A stretch of 64,000 nt of DNA from contig NC_044919.1 in assembly GCF_003576645.1 (NCBI RefSeq), positions 26,140,827 to 26,204,826 of the forward strand. Reading direction: 5' to 3'. Positions 44,529 to 56,458 of the stretch are shown here, in pieces (within the stretch, counting starts at the first letter, position 1; the number at the start of each line of letters is the position of its first letter). A program made the translations under genes and the position numbers. Source of the DNA: Ipomoea triloba. Its lineage: Eukaryota; Streptophyta; Magnoliopsida; Solanales; Convolvulaceae. A model generated the notes under the pieces. That model was not told the origin of the DNA. It did no database searches and saw nothing but the letters and a program-made list of their open reading frames with translations.

Positions 44529-45137
44529 TTATCCTATTAAAAATGTGAGAATGGATCATGCTTGTTAATTTATTTAGTTTGCTACTTTCGTCAATTATTG
44601 CATAGCATTGGGCATTAAGGTGAAGCATCATGTACCTTATATCCACACCCAAAATAGTTTAGCTGACTCTCTAAATTTAAATTGCTTGCTAAATCATTAT
44701 TTTTCAAAACTCCAATGTGCCGGATTCATGGGGAAATGTAGTATTCATGCTGCTACTTTAATTATAAAAATTTCGCACACTGCATACCCTTATCCCCCTC
44801 ACATCTAATACATGATTTTTCAAGCAAACATTTCCCAAATCTGTGTTTCTATGCTTATGGATGCAGTTCAATCTATTACATAACCACCATAATATACCTC
44901 TAAACCTCCATATATAGTTTCAAATATTGCCGGACACAATGGATACACTGACTGCATTAAGATCGGTTCACGGCATTAGGGGGAGATATGATCAAATTTA
45001 AATAGAATGCCGAGAAATTTCATGGAATGAAAATGATCTTCAAAAATTAAATCCACGTACCAATAAGACTAAACTAGAAGTTCAGAAAGAAATCAAACAT
45101 ATATGCGAAATTCTATTTCATAAAAAGAGTGACTAGA
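44529..45137 (+). pseudogene. Ty1/copia integrase to RT-linker relic
   Basis: Frames read in turn give YPIKNVRMDHA, then VKHHVPYIHTQNSLADS (integrase core, HTQNGLAES in intact elements), IHAATLI, and near 45010-45100 CREISWNENDLQKLNPRTNK with LEVQKEI, the segment before copia RT. Stops and frame changes are frequent. No LTR was matched to it. Confidence 0.7.
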
Positions 45138-46374
45138 TCCCATACACAATCCCAAAATTGGACCATATATATGTGACCGTAATAATGTTTACCGGATATA
45201 TTTTTTTTAAAACAGAGTGTTTCATATTGATATGGTTTGTCTACAAGAAAATAGAGTGTCCCCCTTCTTGTTACATGGGGTCAGCCTTTATACTATACAC
45301 CTGTAACGATTACAATAATGATAGTAACAGCCTCCTATTAACTAATGCCAACTGTAATTCATAACTCCTATATTTGATGACGGGGTGCTATTAATGCGTG
45401 AGCTCTTGTAACCGTTCTGCTTGTTCTCTGTTCCTGATCGTTGTTTCACTACTTTAATGGTTAGACGCACCGAGTCGGATCCAATACCTTGCTCAATTAT
45501 CCTGTCAATATGTATAACAATATTCCTTGACACCAGAAGTGCAGGAAATTCATTAATATATAAGAATCCCTAACAACTAGATCTAGTAAAGAATTTTTGT
45601 CACTCTTGAAAAATCAAAGAGCTCTTGAAAATCTTAAAAAGTTAAATATTTAAGACGATCGTCTAGACGACGAGAAAAACTCAGTAAAATTATAGGTGCA
45701 CGAACTAATCATAATACTGGGTTGTGGAACAACTAGACATAAATATCCTTGGGAAATGACTATAATTTGGTTAACTTTGAAAATTACTTTTATATATATG
45801 GGAGAAATTCTTGAAAATGTTATAAGTTGCCGACAACACAATTGCCTTCAAATTTCTCATATTATATGACAATATGGATCCAGAAATAGGTGCCAGAAGC
45901 GCCATGATTGATTAATGTATAAAGAGAGCAATTAAAGGCATATATAGCTCAACTCGCTAATATATTCCTTTTGTACACCATTGAGGTATTAATCCTATAC
46001 GTAGGTTACAAATGGTGTGAAAGGAAAACAAGAATTATAAGGTGGTGATAAGGTAGTATAATATAAATCGAGCTTGTAGCACAAGAGTTCACACAAAGAC
46101 CCTAAAAATTGATTTTAATATACTCTCACATAATGAATATTATTAAAAGTTCCACTACATAATTGGTAGAATAATAAATTTTGATATGCAGCTTATTAAA
46201 GTCATGGCCTTAAAATTATGGGTCGTTAGACACTAATGTGTTTATTAAAAAAATCCTCTTGGGGAGTCATGCATTTAGTCTCAGACTATACCCACTCAAT
46301 AATACTCATATTCAAATTAAACTTTATGCAACACCACTTTGTCGTGTTGTCTTACAGGTCGTAGCAAAAATGAG
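45138..46374. other. Stretch without recognisable genes
   Basis: AT-rich, no domain-bearing ORF, no tRNA-like folding seen by eye. Confidence 0.4.
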
Positions 46375-48149
46375 TGATAGTGAGTGTACGGGCGTGAAAT
46401 ATCTTTTCGTTGAGGATTGGGGGTTATGGCACACAATACGTAATCACAAAACTAGGCACTAACATAAGGAGATCAACAAGAAACTAATCGATCAAACGAC
46501 AACAAGGTGGAACAAACACATATGAACAATAAGTAAATACAAAATAAAGAAATAGGACTCAAGTTAGGGGGCATTACCATCTAGATGTTTCAACAACCTA
46601 TGGGGTTGGGAAGAATAAATAACCAAGGAATCAAGCGGGAATGCACGTAGAAATCCTAGTCTAAAACCACAATTGTAAGCAAATAAACAAGGATTAGAGC
46701 AAGGATTGTCCCACTCTCATGGTATATCAATCATAGTTCTTAAAGCACAAAATTAAAGCATTTTAAACCCCAAATTTCCCATATTTTCATGGGAAGAAAT
46801 CATGTCTATGCAAGGGGTGACACGAATTCATCACCCAACTCTCATTTAGGCAAGGGATCCTCCAAATACATGCCAATAAATGTGAACATCAAACATAAGC
46901 AAGATTCAAACATAATACCCTCATAAACACACGAACCCTATGTTGGGGTTCTTCCCATTTTTCACAATAATCACAAATTAAGCATCAAAATAGATAATAC
47001 AATCCTAACTCAAGTCCATAAACTAATTACTCATGATTAAATAGCACAAGGAACAGAAAAACATAAGTAATAAACATAAATCTTGTAAAAGAAAGAGATA
47101 CGGGAAAAAAAACTTCTCTATTGAAATATATGGTTGAATCTTGAAATTCAAGCTCCAAATCAAAGATTACAAGCTTCAAAGTGTTAAAGAACATAAATCT
47201 AAGTCTAATCTAACCTAAAAATATGAAAAGGAAGTGAATGGACGTGTCTAGGGTTCAACCATGGGTCAAAACCGAGTAGAAAAAGCTCAAACCGCGCTTA
47301 AATAGTGAGCAGAGCATGAGTCACACGGCCAAGTACACGGCCGTGTGGGTGGCCTATGTAAATGCCCTTTTTCACTGTAAATCGGCCAAAAACACATGGC
47401 CACTCACACGGCCGTGTAGGTGGTCGTGGGCCTCCTCTCTAGAAACTGCATTTATCGCTTCTACGCAACTACTTTGACTTCTAGGCTATTTGTCATCCCT
47501 GAAACCATTTCATTGGCCTTTGTGGTCTTCAACAAATTTGTATTCCTTCAAGTTGGCTATTCAATGGAGCAAAAATCACCTCATTTGGACATTCCTACGC
47601 TGAGATATGATCAAATAACCGAATAGTGACAGATTTGGACGAAAACTGTAAGTTAGGAACTTCAACTTCAACTTCAAGGATTATTTTAACCCATTTGGCT
47701 TCCTCTTTAGGCTTTAATGTCTTCATAAGAGTTGTATCCCTTTGAGTTTTCTTTCCAATGGCTTACGAATCATTTAATTTGGATATTTCAAGGCTGAGAT
47801 ATCATCCAATCACTAAGACGTCGACGTACAATGCGAGAATTGCAACACATAGATCTTTTGCTGTTCTTTTGTTTTGGTTTGCCCAAATGACCAACACCAG
47901 TGAAAATACAACTCTTAGGCTTCCTTAGGAGTGTTTCATCCATCTCCATAGCTTCATATTTGGTATCCATTTGACTCCAATGACCACCAAAATGCATGAA
48001 AATGCTCATCTTTGCTTCCAATGCTTTCCAACTCCTACTCCTTGCAAAATAACACAAATAAGCACTAATCCTCATGAAACTTGGAATGATTAACAAAAAA
48101 AAATTATCTAATAAAAGGGGAAAAAATATGAACAAATAAACACTTATCA
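46375..48149 (-). mobile_element. Solo-LTR-like block related to the nested element's LTR
   Basis: The left part (GTTGAGGATTGGGGGTTATGGCAC, split as GTTGAGGATTGGGG and TTATGGCAC) parallels GCTGAGGATTGGGG...CTATGGCAC in the LTR at 14723. The right end CACTTATCA gives a TG start on the minus strand. A palindrome pair (47321-47430) lies beside a TATA-like CTATTTAAGCG (about 47296-47306). No target duplication matched, so the left boundary is uncertain. Confidence 0.5.
47321..47430. repeat. ACACGGCCGTGT palindrome pair
   Basis: ACACGGCCGTGT starts at 47335 and 47406, 71 bp apart, with flanking half-sites (CACACGGCC, GTGGGTGGCC). This sits in the same place relative to a TATA-like box as array C in the gypsy LTR. 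Confidence 0.75.
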
Positions 48150-48904
48150 CTTACACACTATAAAGGGCCTATAAATCCCATGATCCTCACAAAATTTCTA
48201 AAACTCAATTTTTGTGTATTTTAATTTGTACCATTGCTAGATCTCATATACTTGATTTTTCAACCAATTTGAGTCTCCACCTCAGTTTTCTACAAATTGA
48301 ACTTAGCAAAGACTTCAAATTTCTGTTTCAAGAAATGCACACAAACTTTCCTAGAAAAAATCATCCCCACACATCAGAATGTACACAATTAAGAATTCCC
48401 TCAGTTTTATGCTTCCGATAGAGAAATTAACTCTTGAAGCGTGAAAAGATGATGCATATACAAGTTACGAACAAACAATTCAAATTCTCACGTCATTCAA
48501 GTGCAAAAATGCTTCATGAATTGTTGTGATTCTGTCCTGAGAAATTAGTCTTCTTGACTAATCATTCAGTTGATACTTCATCTTTTTTAAGGTGACTTGG
48601 TGGCAGATCCTTGAAGAATGAGGTGTTGCAGTGAAGAACATGTAATTTGGTGTTGAAAGCTGCTCTTACTGTCTGTGTAGTGTGATCACTTGTATTTTGT
48701 AAAATACTAGTGAAATCCCTCATTTGTTGAGGGCAGTAGGAGATTTCCTGAACCACTATCATACCACGGGGTCACTGCCCTGGCACCCTCGACCAACTCA
48801 GTGAGCTCGGTTCGGGTTCAAACGATGGAGTCAGGGAGATAGGTCATTTTGCTCTAGATTTGTTTGGCTTTGCACATGTCATCTTCCATAATATAGGTGT
48901 AATA
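48150..48904. other. Stretch without recognisable genes
   Basis: No domain-bearing ORF. 48775-48850 contains CGGGTTCAAACGATGG, a possible box B, but no convincing box A, so a SINE is not claimed. Confidence 0.4.
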
Positions 48905-49164
48905 CTCCCCCGTCTCATTTTATGTGTTTGGTTCGATTAACGAGACTTGATTGAAATTATTTTTAATCGAATTTATAATAATTTTAAGTTTAGTATTAGT
49001 GTACGAAATTTATATATATTTAGAAACTACACTAAAATACTACTAAACACAAAAATAAAAATAAAAAATTAAATTTAGAAATAGTAAAAGGAACAAAAAA
49101 AGAAAGAGTTGATTTGATAAATGAATAGTAATTAAGTACGGCAAAAGAGACTGAGTCGAGGGAG
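48905..49164. mobile_element. Stowaway-type MITE
   Basis: 260 bp between TA dinucleotides, ends CTCCCCCGTCTCA and TGAGTCGAGGGAG (imperfect inverses). CTCCCTCCGT-type ends with a TA duplication define Stowaway (Tc1/mariner) MITEs. It ends 104 bp before the TATA box of the downstream gene. Confidence 0.8.
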
Positions 49165-49268
49165 TAACATATTAGACTTGGACGACCATAACAACAATAA
49201 GCGTTTAGCAGTGGAGTTAGTCAATGGAATCTTACTTTTTAAATACTTATCACAACATACATTTTTCC

Positions 49269-49275
49269 TATAAAT
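49269..49275 (+). promoter_or_regulatory. TATA box of the lipid-transfer-protein gene
   Basis: TATAAAT, 87 bp before the ATG, which allows a short 5' UTR of about 55 bases. Confidence 0.65.
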
Positions 49276-49355
49276 TCAGGTGGGGATTAACACAAATTGA
49301 GTGAAAACTATTAAAACAAGAGACCAGAAACCTTGTGAGAAAAAAAAAAAAAAAC

Positions 49356-50362
49356 ATGAACAGTGCAAAGGTGGTGTTTGTTCTCTTCAGTCTTTTCCTG
49401 GTGGGTTTTTGGAGCTGGAAGGGGGGAAGAGCTGATGCATTGACGCCGGCGGAGTGCAAGGAGGAGAGGAGAATTCTGGTGAATGCGTGTAAGGCAGTGA
49501 TCACGAAGCGGCCGCCCACGGCGTTTTGCTGCGAAAGGCTGAGGGTGACGCACGTTGAGTGCGTTTGCCCAGTCATTACTCCAACACTGGCGGCCCTCAT
49601 CGATGTCAATTACGCTATCAAGGTTATCCAAGGTTGTGGAAGGCAAGTCCCTCGTCATTTCAAGTGTGGAAGTAAGTTCCAAAAGAAATTCCCTTTTTGT
49701 ATTCAATATCTGTTTGCAGGTCACACTTGTGTGAGACCGTCTTATAAATCTTTATACCTGAAATGGTTTGGGTCAAAAAGAGATATAATACTTTATTTAT
49801 GATTTAGTATTGCATTTGCTAATATAAATATTACATTTCATCTAGACCCGACCCGTCTCACGGATCTTGGTATCACATAAGTTTTTGTCCTGTTTGGTAG
49901 GGTTTATTTTAGAGTTTATATCTTATTTTAAAATAAAAATAAACTATAAATTCTATTTGGTAAAACATGAAAAGTTTAAAATAATAATTTATTTTGAAAT
50001 GCTAACTTAATTAGTGTTTCAAAATAAACTCCTAATTTTATAACAATTTTTTTTCTTTTTTATCTTTATTATGGAGTAATTTACAAAAATGACACCGTCC
50101 TTACCCTTCATTAATCAAAATTATAATATCTTTGTTTATCCTTTTATGTTTTTTTACACTTATCAACTAATTTAACAATTAATTTTACGAACTACTTTAA
50201 ATTCAATTAGTTAGTTTATAAGCTACTAGCTTTTCAACTTTCAGTTTTCAGTTAGGCGTGTCAAATAGAGTCACCTATCATGATCACAGAAATTCTTATG
50301 TATGCTAGCTAACCTGACTCTTGCTTTTCTTCCTTTTGTCTGCAGGCATCACAACTCCTTAG
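49356..50362 (+). CDS. Secreted lipid-transfer-like protein (8-Cys), two exons
   Basis: CDS 49356-49671 plus 50346-50362, 110 aa. The ATG at 49356 is chosen because an in-frame GTG 21 bases upstream would only add a poly-Lys tail before the signal peptide. Residues 1-28 form a signal peptide (MNSAKVVFVLFSLFLVGF onward). The mature part has the eight-cysteine motif with spacings CX10CX12CCX9CXCX22CX9C, found in non-specific lipid-transfer proteins and relatives (DIR1-like), secreted proteins with a hydrophobic cavity for lipids. The donor A|GTAAGT (49671) and acceptor CTGCAG (50345) split a Ser codon; the second exon adds only ITTP. The frame that reads through the intron is an artefact. The gene looks intact. 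The 674-bp intron holds MITE-like sequence. Confidence 0.85.
49885..50272. mobile_element. MITE-like insertion in the intron
   Basis: Opens near CCTGTTTGGTAGGG and closes near GGCGTGTCAAATAGAG, with AAACTATAAA- and AGTTTATAAGC-like inner parts. A shorter MITE-like pair (GTGAGACCGTCTTATAA near 49730, CCCGTCTCACGG near 49852) precedes it. Boundaries are judged by eye. Confidence 0.35.
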
Positions 50363-51989
50363 ACCTGGGTAGACAATTATCAAATGGTTTTAAATGATTT
50401 ATGATGATATATTGTGGTTCGATATATTATGATACAACTCTAACGGGACATAATGTTGTGTACTGCATGTGAAGAAAATAAGCAAAGAATTCAGTAATAT
50501 ATATACTTGCTATAATATTTTGAAATAGACTGTATTTAAATTTTAACTACATGTTGCTCTTATTATCCAAAGATGATCATCTATAAAATTAAATAAGATT
50601 ACAAAGGGTTGTCCCCCCCCCCCACACACCACCCCCCCCGACAATTGGATTACGCATACATTGGTATGGTTACTGAAATTATTTTATTTAACCCCAAATT
50701 TATTTTTATGCATTTGACTTATCAATAAGTATTTGGTAATGTTTGTTGCATTTTTTTTTATCTCTCTCTAAAAAATGTAACGAAATTTCATAAAGAATCA
50801 AGACCAATTCAAAGCCAACTCAAGAACAGTAGAATCGGGATTAATCAATAATGTTAATATGGAGTGTAGAAGCCAACACAAGCAAAATTATAAGAATTAA
50901 AAAAAGTGTTTTATCTTAATTAAATATTTAATTAAACTAATAATAAGACTATATATTTTCAAAATAATAATAATAATAATAAGACTATATATATATATAT
51001 AGAGGGGGGGGGGGGGGGGAGAGAGAGGGGGAGAGGCTTTTCCCATGAAAGTACCTACACTTCATGAGAAAACTAAGAGAATCAATCTCTGCCTTACATT
51101 CGTAAAAATTGGACAAATAAGATAAAATTTAAAAAAAATAAGGTGACATTTTTTGTAGTTATTGTCAACTTAAAAAATGCAGTGACATTATTATAATTAT
51201 CACTAATTTAATTTTATCGTACAACTTTTAACACTATACAGTACACATTTTAAATACATAATGTGCATTTCTGGATATTTTTTAAATTAACAAAAGCACT
51301 AAATTTTATAGCTAATTAGTTAAATGGTAAATACTAAACCAGAGCAGTAAAAAGTGAAGCTCTAAAACAAATAAAACCAATAAACAAAGTCATAAACTCT
51401 AAATTTTATAACAACATAATGTGCATGTATAGAAAATCATGAGAAGTGCAAAATATAGCATTAAAAAGTTGTATGGTAAAATTTGAGATAATTGCAAGAA
51501 TGCCACTACAATTTATTTATTATTTAAAATTTGATAGGACCCTTTTGATATTTTTAAATTTAAAACTAAGATTGTTTCTTAATTTTCTTCAGAAGGTGTG
51601 GTCTGATCTCATTTTTTTTTATATTGGAAAAACAATCTCAAATTAAAAAAAATACGATCGTATTTTCATAATTATCACCAATTTTACTGTACAAACTTGA
51701 ACATTAAAATTTGAAATTCTCAGACTTTTTCATTATACACATTTAATTTAGTATTAGCATTGTGCACATTTAGTATTAATTAACATTTTACATATTTAAT
51801 ATTAAAAGATTATTATATTGCACTTGAAAAAAATGCAAAAGTGCATTGCACTTAGGGTCTCGATTTTAGAGATTATGACTGAGTTTTTGGTTTTATTTGT
51901 TCACTTTTTACTGCTTAAAGTCTAACATTTACGATTTAGATTTAAAATTTAGCTTTCTCATTTAGCACTACTGACTCTGTTACAATGTA
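50363..51989. other. AT-rich stretch downstream of the gene
   Basis: 3' flank of the lipid-transfer-protein gene, then a C-rich tract (50612-50640), a G16 run (51004-51019) and GA-rich sequence. 51020-51200 shares short pieces with the element at 43931 and may be another Mutator-like relic. No genes seen. Confidence 0.5.
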
Positions 51990-52075
51990 AAGTTACCTCC
52001 ACTGAGGCTTGAACCCACTCCCATCATCCATGTGATAGTGTTTTCCGGGACACCGAGTGCCACTAAACCACAAGG
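51990..52075 (-). mobile_element. tRNA-related SINE head
   Basis: On the minus strand TGGTTTAGTGGC (box A-like, 52059-52070) and GGGTTCAAGCCTC (box B-like, about 52001-52013) are about 50 bp apart, the internal Pol III promoter layout of tRNA-derived SINEs. A full cloverleaf is not formed. The 3' part of the element to the left is not delimited. Confidence 0.45.
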
Positions 52076-53299
52076 TCTTTGGCATAGATTGTATATTTAA
52101 GTGTTCAAGTTTACATAGTGAAGTAGATGATAATTACAAAAATACCCCCATATTTTTTATTAAATATGGTCAGATTCGTCGAATTTTTACAGATGTAAAG
52201 CTGAGATTGGTTTTATTTCTCTCTTATATAGGAGCATGATCAAATGAAAATATGGTCCTTATGTAAAAAATGAGGAATGATCTCAGTCGTCCATCAACAT
52301 TCATTAATGGTTGAGGGTTATACTAAAAAAGAACATGTGGTCAATTTTATAATTATTGAAAACTTTTAAAAGCGAAATTCATTTTATATATAATTATTGT
52401 TAACTTGAAAATTTATTAACGGTAAGATCAAATAATGGTAAGATCAAGCGAAATTCATTTTACAGAGAAAGAACCTTCCACTATATAATGGTAAGATCAA
52501 ATAAGAACATAATCGTTTTATAAAATGTGAGTGCTGATTTCACGCAAAATTTACGTTAATGAACATATAGTATCGTCCTTATTTAAAGTTCACTTGAGAA
52601 ATGATACTCTCAATCCTCCAACCAAAAAGACAGACTCGTTATCTTCGATGGCAGAAGAATACAAAAAGTCTAAGAATAGACAAGTTTTAATTATTTAAGT
52701 TATGATCAAACCTAATTAATAAAATAGAATAGACACATAAATATATAATATATCATATTAGAATAGAAGTTGACGTATGATTTAATTTCTTAATTTTCCA
52801 TGAGCCTATGATGAAGAGTGCTGAGACGTACTAGAACAGCTAAGCTCATAATGAACAAGCTATCTAGCTAAGTTACTACGAACCATTGTGCAACATTTTC
52901 TCGTGTTAGATTTTGATGATGCAATTATTGTGTAAAGGTAAAGACTTGTGCATCTCTAAATTTATGTTGCAATTATTACGTTTGATGGAACAATTAGTCT
53001 ACTGCATGTGAGGTGGTCAGAATTCCAAATCCAGTTAATTAACTTGTTTTCCTGGCGTGGTCTCTAGCTAATTTGTATGTTCCAGATCGAATAATGGTTG
53101 AAATTACATTCGGGCGCTCCCAATTTTAAGACAACTTGCCACCATATAATTAGTCACGGTTAGAAATCTCGTTGTTTCAGTCCAACAATAATGTTGATCG
53201 GTAATCTCAACTTTTCGTCACTAAAGATGATTTGACAGAAAGTATGTAGGTCAGAATTTTCGTTCAACACGCGAATGCACATTCTAATCTGGAAGTATC
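52076..53299. other. Stretch without recognisable genes
   Basis: AT-rich, with GGTAAGATCAA repeated near 52429, 52441 and 52490. No coding sequence supported. Confidence 0.4.
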
Positions 53300-53782
53300 G
53301 TGGTCGTACTCAAACATCGATCATATATAATATACCTTGGTCTGCTACCAATACTCTGCTATCCTCGCTGTCGCTTTTCTTCCAAGAGGTCCAGGTCGAC
53401 AACCATTTGTTGATCATTCTCTTTAGGGTCATACCGCCATTCCTGGGAAGTTGGTAACCATGCCTCAATTGGCCTGGCAGACCAAATTTGGCACCATAGA
53501 CCGAGGAAAGCAGAGTCTCCTTAGTCACTTCCTTAGTCGTTGTCTGGTAAACCCATGGGTGTACAAAAGTTCCTCACCCAAATTCATCAAGCAATATGTA
53601 ACTTTTTATTTAGTCCATCTAGTAACGTCCTATTAGCATTATTCTCGACTTGACAATTACCTTGTGGATAAGCAACAGATGCGCAAGTTGCTTTTGTACT
53701 GATCTTCGTCGGGAAGTTCTAGAAGAACAAACCTTCCAGCAGCCTTCCATTGTTGGTTATGATGTGGATTGGCACATGAAAT
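53300..53782 (-). pseudogene. Gypsy integrase relic
   Basis: Minus-strand frames read FHVPIHIITNNGR, then SVAYPQGNCQVEN with ANRTLLDG (integrase core around the catalytic Glu), then VYQTTTKEVTKETLLSSVYG, the usual C-terminal part of gypsy integrases. Several stops and shifts. No LTR can be linked to it. Confidence 0.7.
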
Positions 53783-53999
53783 CTATAAACAATATTTCTC
53801 CACATGAAACTCTCTCACTATTGAGACGTGATTGACTAAACTACTTATCTTTCAGACTTATATATATACTAATATTTTACATGGGTTGAATGATTTATAT
53901 TTAATTAGCATGTTTATGCTAACGGGTTGTTTTCCTTATAATCTTTTAATACCCTTTTCAGGTTCAGCATGATGGATGAAGAGCGTGTTCTTAGATATG

Positions 54000-54483
54000 G
54001 ACTCACTAGTTGTAGTGTTTCCTTAATTAGCTAGTCTAGTAGTTTTGCTTATCCCATTCCCTTGCCTCATTCGGTTTTATGGTTAGCATTTTGGAGCTTG
54101 GCTCTGTTGTGATGTAGTGTTGACTATTTAATATTTTGCATGGTGCATGGACACCCCGGTTGAACCCTTGATTTGATGATGTAGAATATTTTGTGAACCT
54201 TTAGCTGAGTAGTTATCCTAGCCTGGATAACTATGGCGGTAACATCGCCATGAATGTTTTAGGATATGATTTCCTTGATTTGATGATGTAGAATATTTTG
54301 TGAACCTTTAGCCGAGTAGTTATCCTAGCGTGGATAACTATGGCATTAACATCCCCATGAACGTTTTAGGATATGATTTCAGACTTAATATGCTAAGTTT
54401 AAGTATTATTATCTATCTTAACTATATCATTATTCTAGGCTTAGTGGTTAGAATTCGAGGGTGTTGCAAGTTGGTATCAGAGT
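54000..54483 (+). mobile_element. Gypsy LTR 3' end with tRNA-iMet primer site
   Basis: The LTR ends ...GGGTGTTGCA at 54468. Three bases later TGGTATCAGAGT (54472-54483) matches the initiator tRNA-Met primer site at 11 of 12 positions. Within the LTR a 107-bp segment is tandemly duplicated (54168-54274, 54275-54381) with few differences. The left boundary is not defined. The following 54484-54777 looks like a leader without ORF. Confidence 0.65.
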
Positions 54484-54777
54484 CCTAGGTTATAGGCCCT
54501 AAGGATTGTTAAGTGTTGATTATAAGAGCCTTGGAAGTTGACTTAGAAGATAAGGACTTAAGTTTGAGACTTAAGATTTTAAGATTCTTTTTAGGTTTCT
54601 AAATTCAGAAGGAACAATGTGAGGTTGTGAGATGTTTGCGTGTGTTTGTTGCTAACGTGTGATTTGGTTTATTTACTTAGAACTGTGGCTTTTGCACCCT
54701 TAAGGTGTGCATCTAAGTGGTAAGCTCTTATTTGGTGGAATAATTTGACAATTGTGTTTTATAACTTCTAAGTGTTA

Positions 54778-56440
54778 TGTAACACCCCCATTTTTAAAGA
54801 CCAAATTTTTCTTATTTTTTTTTTTCAATTTAAAATTTGTTTAGAACGCGGAAGCTTTTTAAAACTTAAATGAGGGTATTACCATCACACTTAGGCAACT
54901 AACAGACCTAAGTGCTAAGGCTAACTACAAAATAGAAAAGATTAATAATCCTCAAAACAAAAGTCGTTAATTTAAAACATCGATCCCAAAATTTAATCTT
55001 TAACCACGACCAATGCACAACTAGCCCCTTACATAAGCATCAATATACTCTAACTCTCTCTTCAGGCAATTCCTTCATTCACTTCCTACTATTCAAGCAA
55101 AGCAAATAACTACATGCATTAAAAGGGGTTAGCAACACTTGCTAAGTAAGAGACTACTTTGCCCGCAGAATAATATATATAGAAAAGTATTGGGTTCTTT
55201 AAATATTTATAAAATACTTTAGCCACACGGCTTACTTACAAAACATTACTCAATTCTTCAAAATTCAACTTTGTGCCATACCTTGCACCTTTGAAATAAA
55301 TTTAAGTTTCGAAATAATAGCCATAAGACTCATGTTCAAAATCATCCAAATCTTTTTCTTTCAATACCTTTGTATCAAAATGAAACCCTTCAGGGTGCAA
55401 TCAATCACATTTCCAAAACTAGTATCATTTGTAATTCACTTTATAAGTATAAGAGAAAAATTAAATATGCATATGGAAGAGCATTATCACATAAATGGGG
55501 TAGGGTCCTTTACAATTAGGCCCTAGCGAACAGAATCACATTTGAACACTCCACAAATTCCCATTTTCAGTGGAATCTGGACTCTAACCTTAAGTGTGCA
55601 CACCCCAAGTGAGGATTCCAAGCCTCACCGGGAAGTTACTAAGTCCAAGTAGCCAGGATATGTTTCTACTGACTACCCTTCAAATCAGGATACATAGACC
55701 CTAGTGGTAGGACATCCTAACCACTCCACAAACCAACAGGACAACAAAGTGCCCTAGTACCCGTGGTATGTTTCTACTGAGTAGTCCACAACACAGGGTC
55801 CGAGACTCTGGAGGTAGGTACAACCTAACCACTCCCAACAGGGCATAGCCCTAGTATTTAGTATGACCAAATATCCCACAACAATCATATATTCCATAAG
55901 TTTAGAAAATACTTTATAAAATAGAATGTGGCTCTTAGGCTCCAAAATCATTTTTCCAAAAATCAATTTATCAAAAGTCCATACTTGGTCATTCGTAGTG
56001 CGCAACTTACAACAAACCAAATAATCACACTTTACCATAATTCAATTATTTCAACAATTCATTTACTAAACACAATTTGATGAAAATGCCATTTGAATCA
56101 AAGAAATAACACAAATAACTATCTCATAATATTTTCAATAGCCTTTAAGCTCCAAAAATAATAACAAGTTCAATAGCTCAAAATCACACTTTTACATTTT
56201 TAATAGATTTTAATCAAACCAACAATTCCATAATGGATCAAGTGCTACCAAATTCCACAAAAAGAATTTTGGTTCATAATTCATGCCAATTTGTCATTTT
56301 AAAAACTACATATTAATCACAATACTTGAGAAGTTTCTCTAAAATAAAACACATTAAATTTTTATTTGACCACAACCTTGAAAAAATTTAGTATAATACA
56401 CTCATGTCCACATTTTCTACACATTTGACACTGTAAGCGC
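54778..56440 (-). mobile_element. Antisense gypsy LTR-like block
   Basis: TGTAACACCCCC at 54778 is the inverse of the GGGTGTTACA that closes many Del/Tekay-type LTRs. GTAGAAACATA-type and GTGGTTAGG-type segments occur twice (about 55640-55748 and 55749-55857), as a diverged internal duplication. The right end is uncertain. Confidence 0.45.
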
Positions 56441-56458
56441 GCGCGCACACACACATAT

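Noticed and set aside
48775..48850. tRNA gene or SINE head
   Set aside because: A box B-like motif is present but no box A at proper distance and no cloverleaf.
49335..49802. 155-aa single-exon reading of the lipid-transfer gene
   Set aside because: It starts at GTG, reads through a clear GTAAGT donor into intronic AT-rich sequence, and misses the family C-terminus that splicing supplies.
53275..53320. LINE endonuclease start (MHILIWKYRG)
   Set aside because: Resemblance is limited to ten residues, no endonuclease motif follows, and minus-strand gypsy integrase explains the adjacent sequence.
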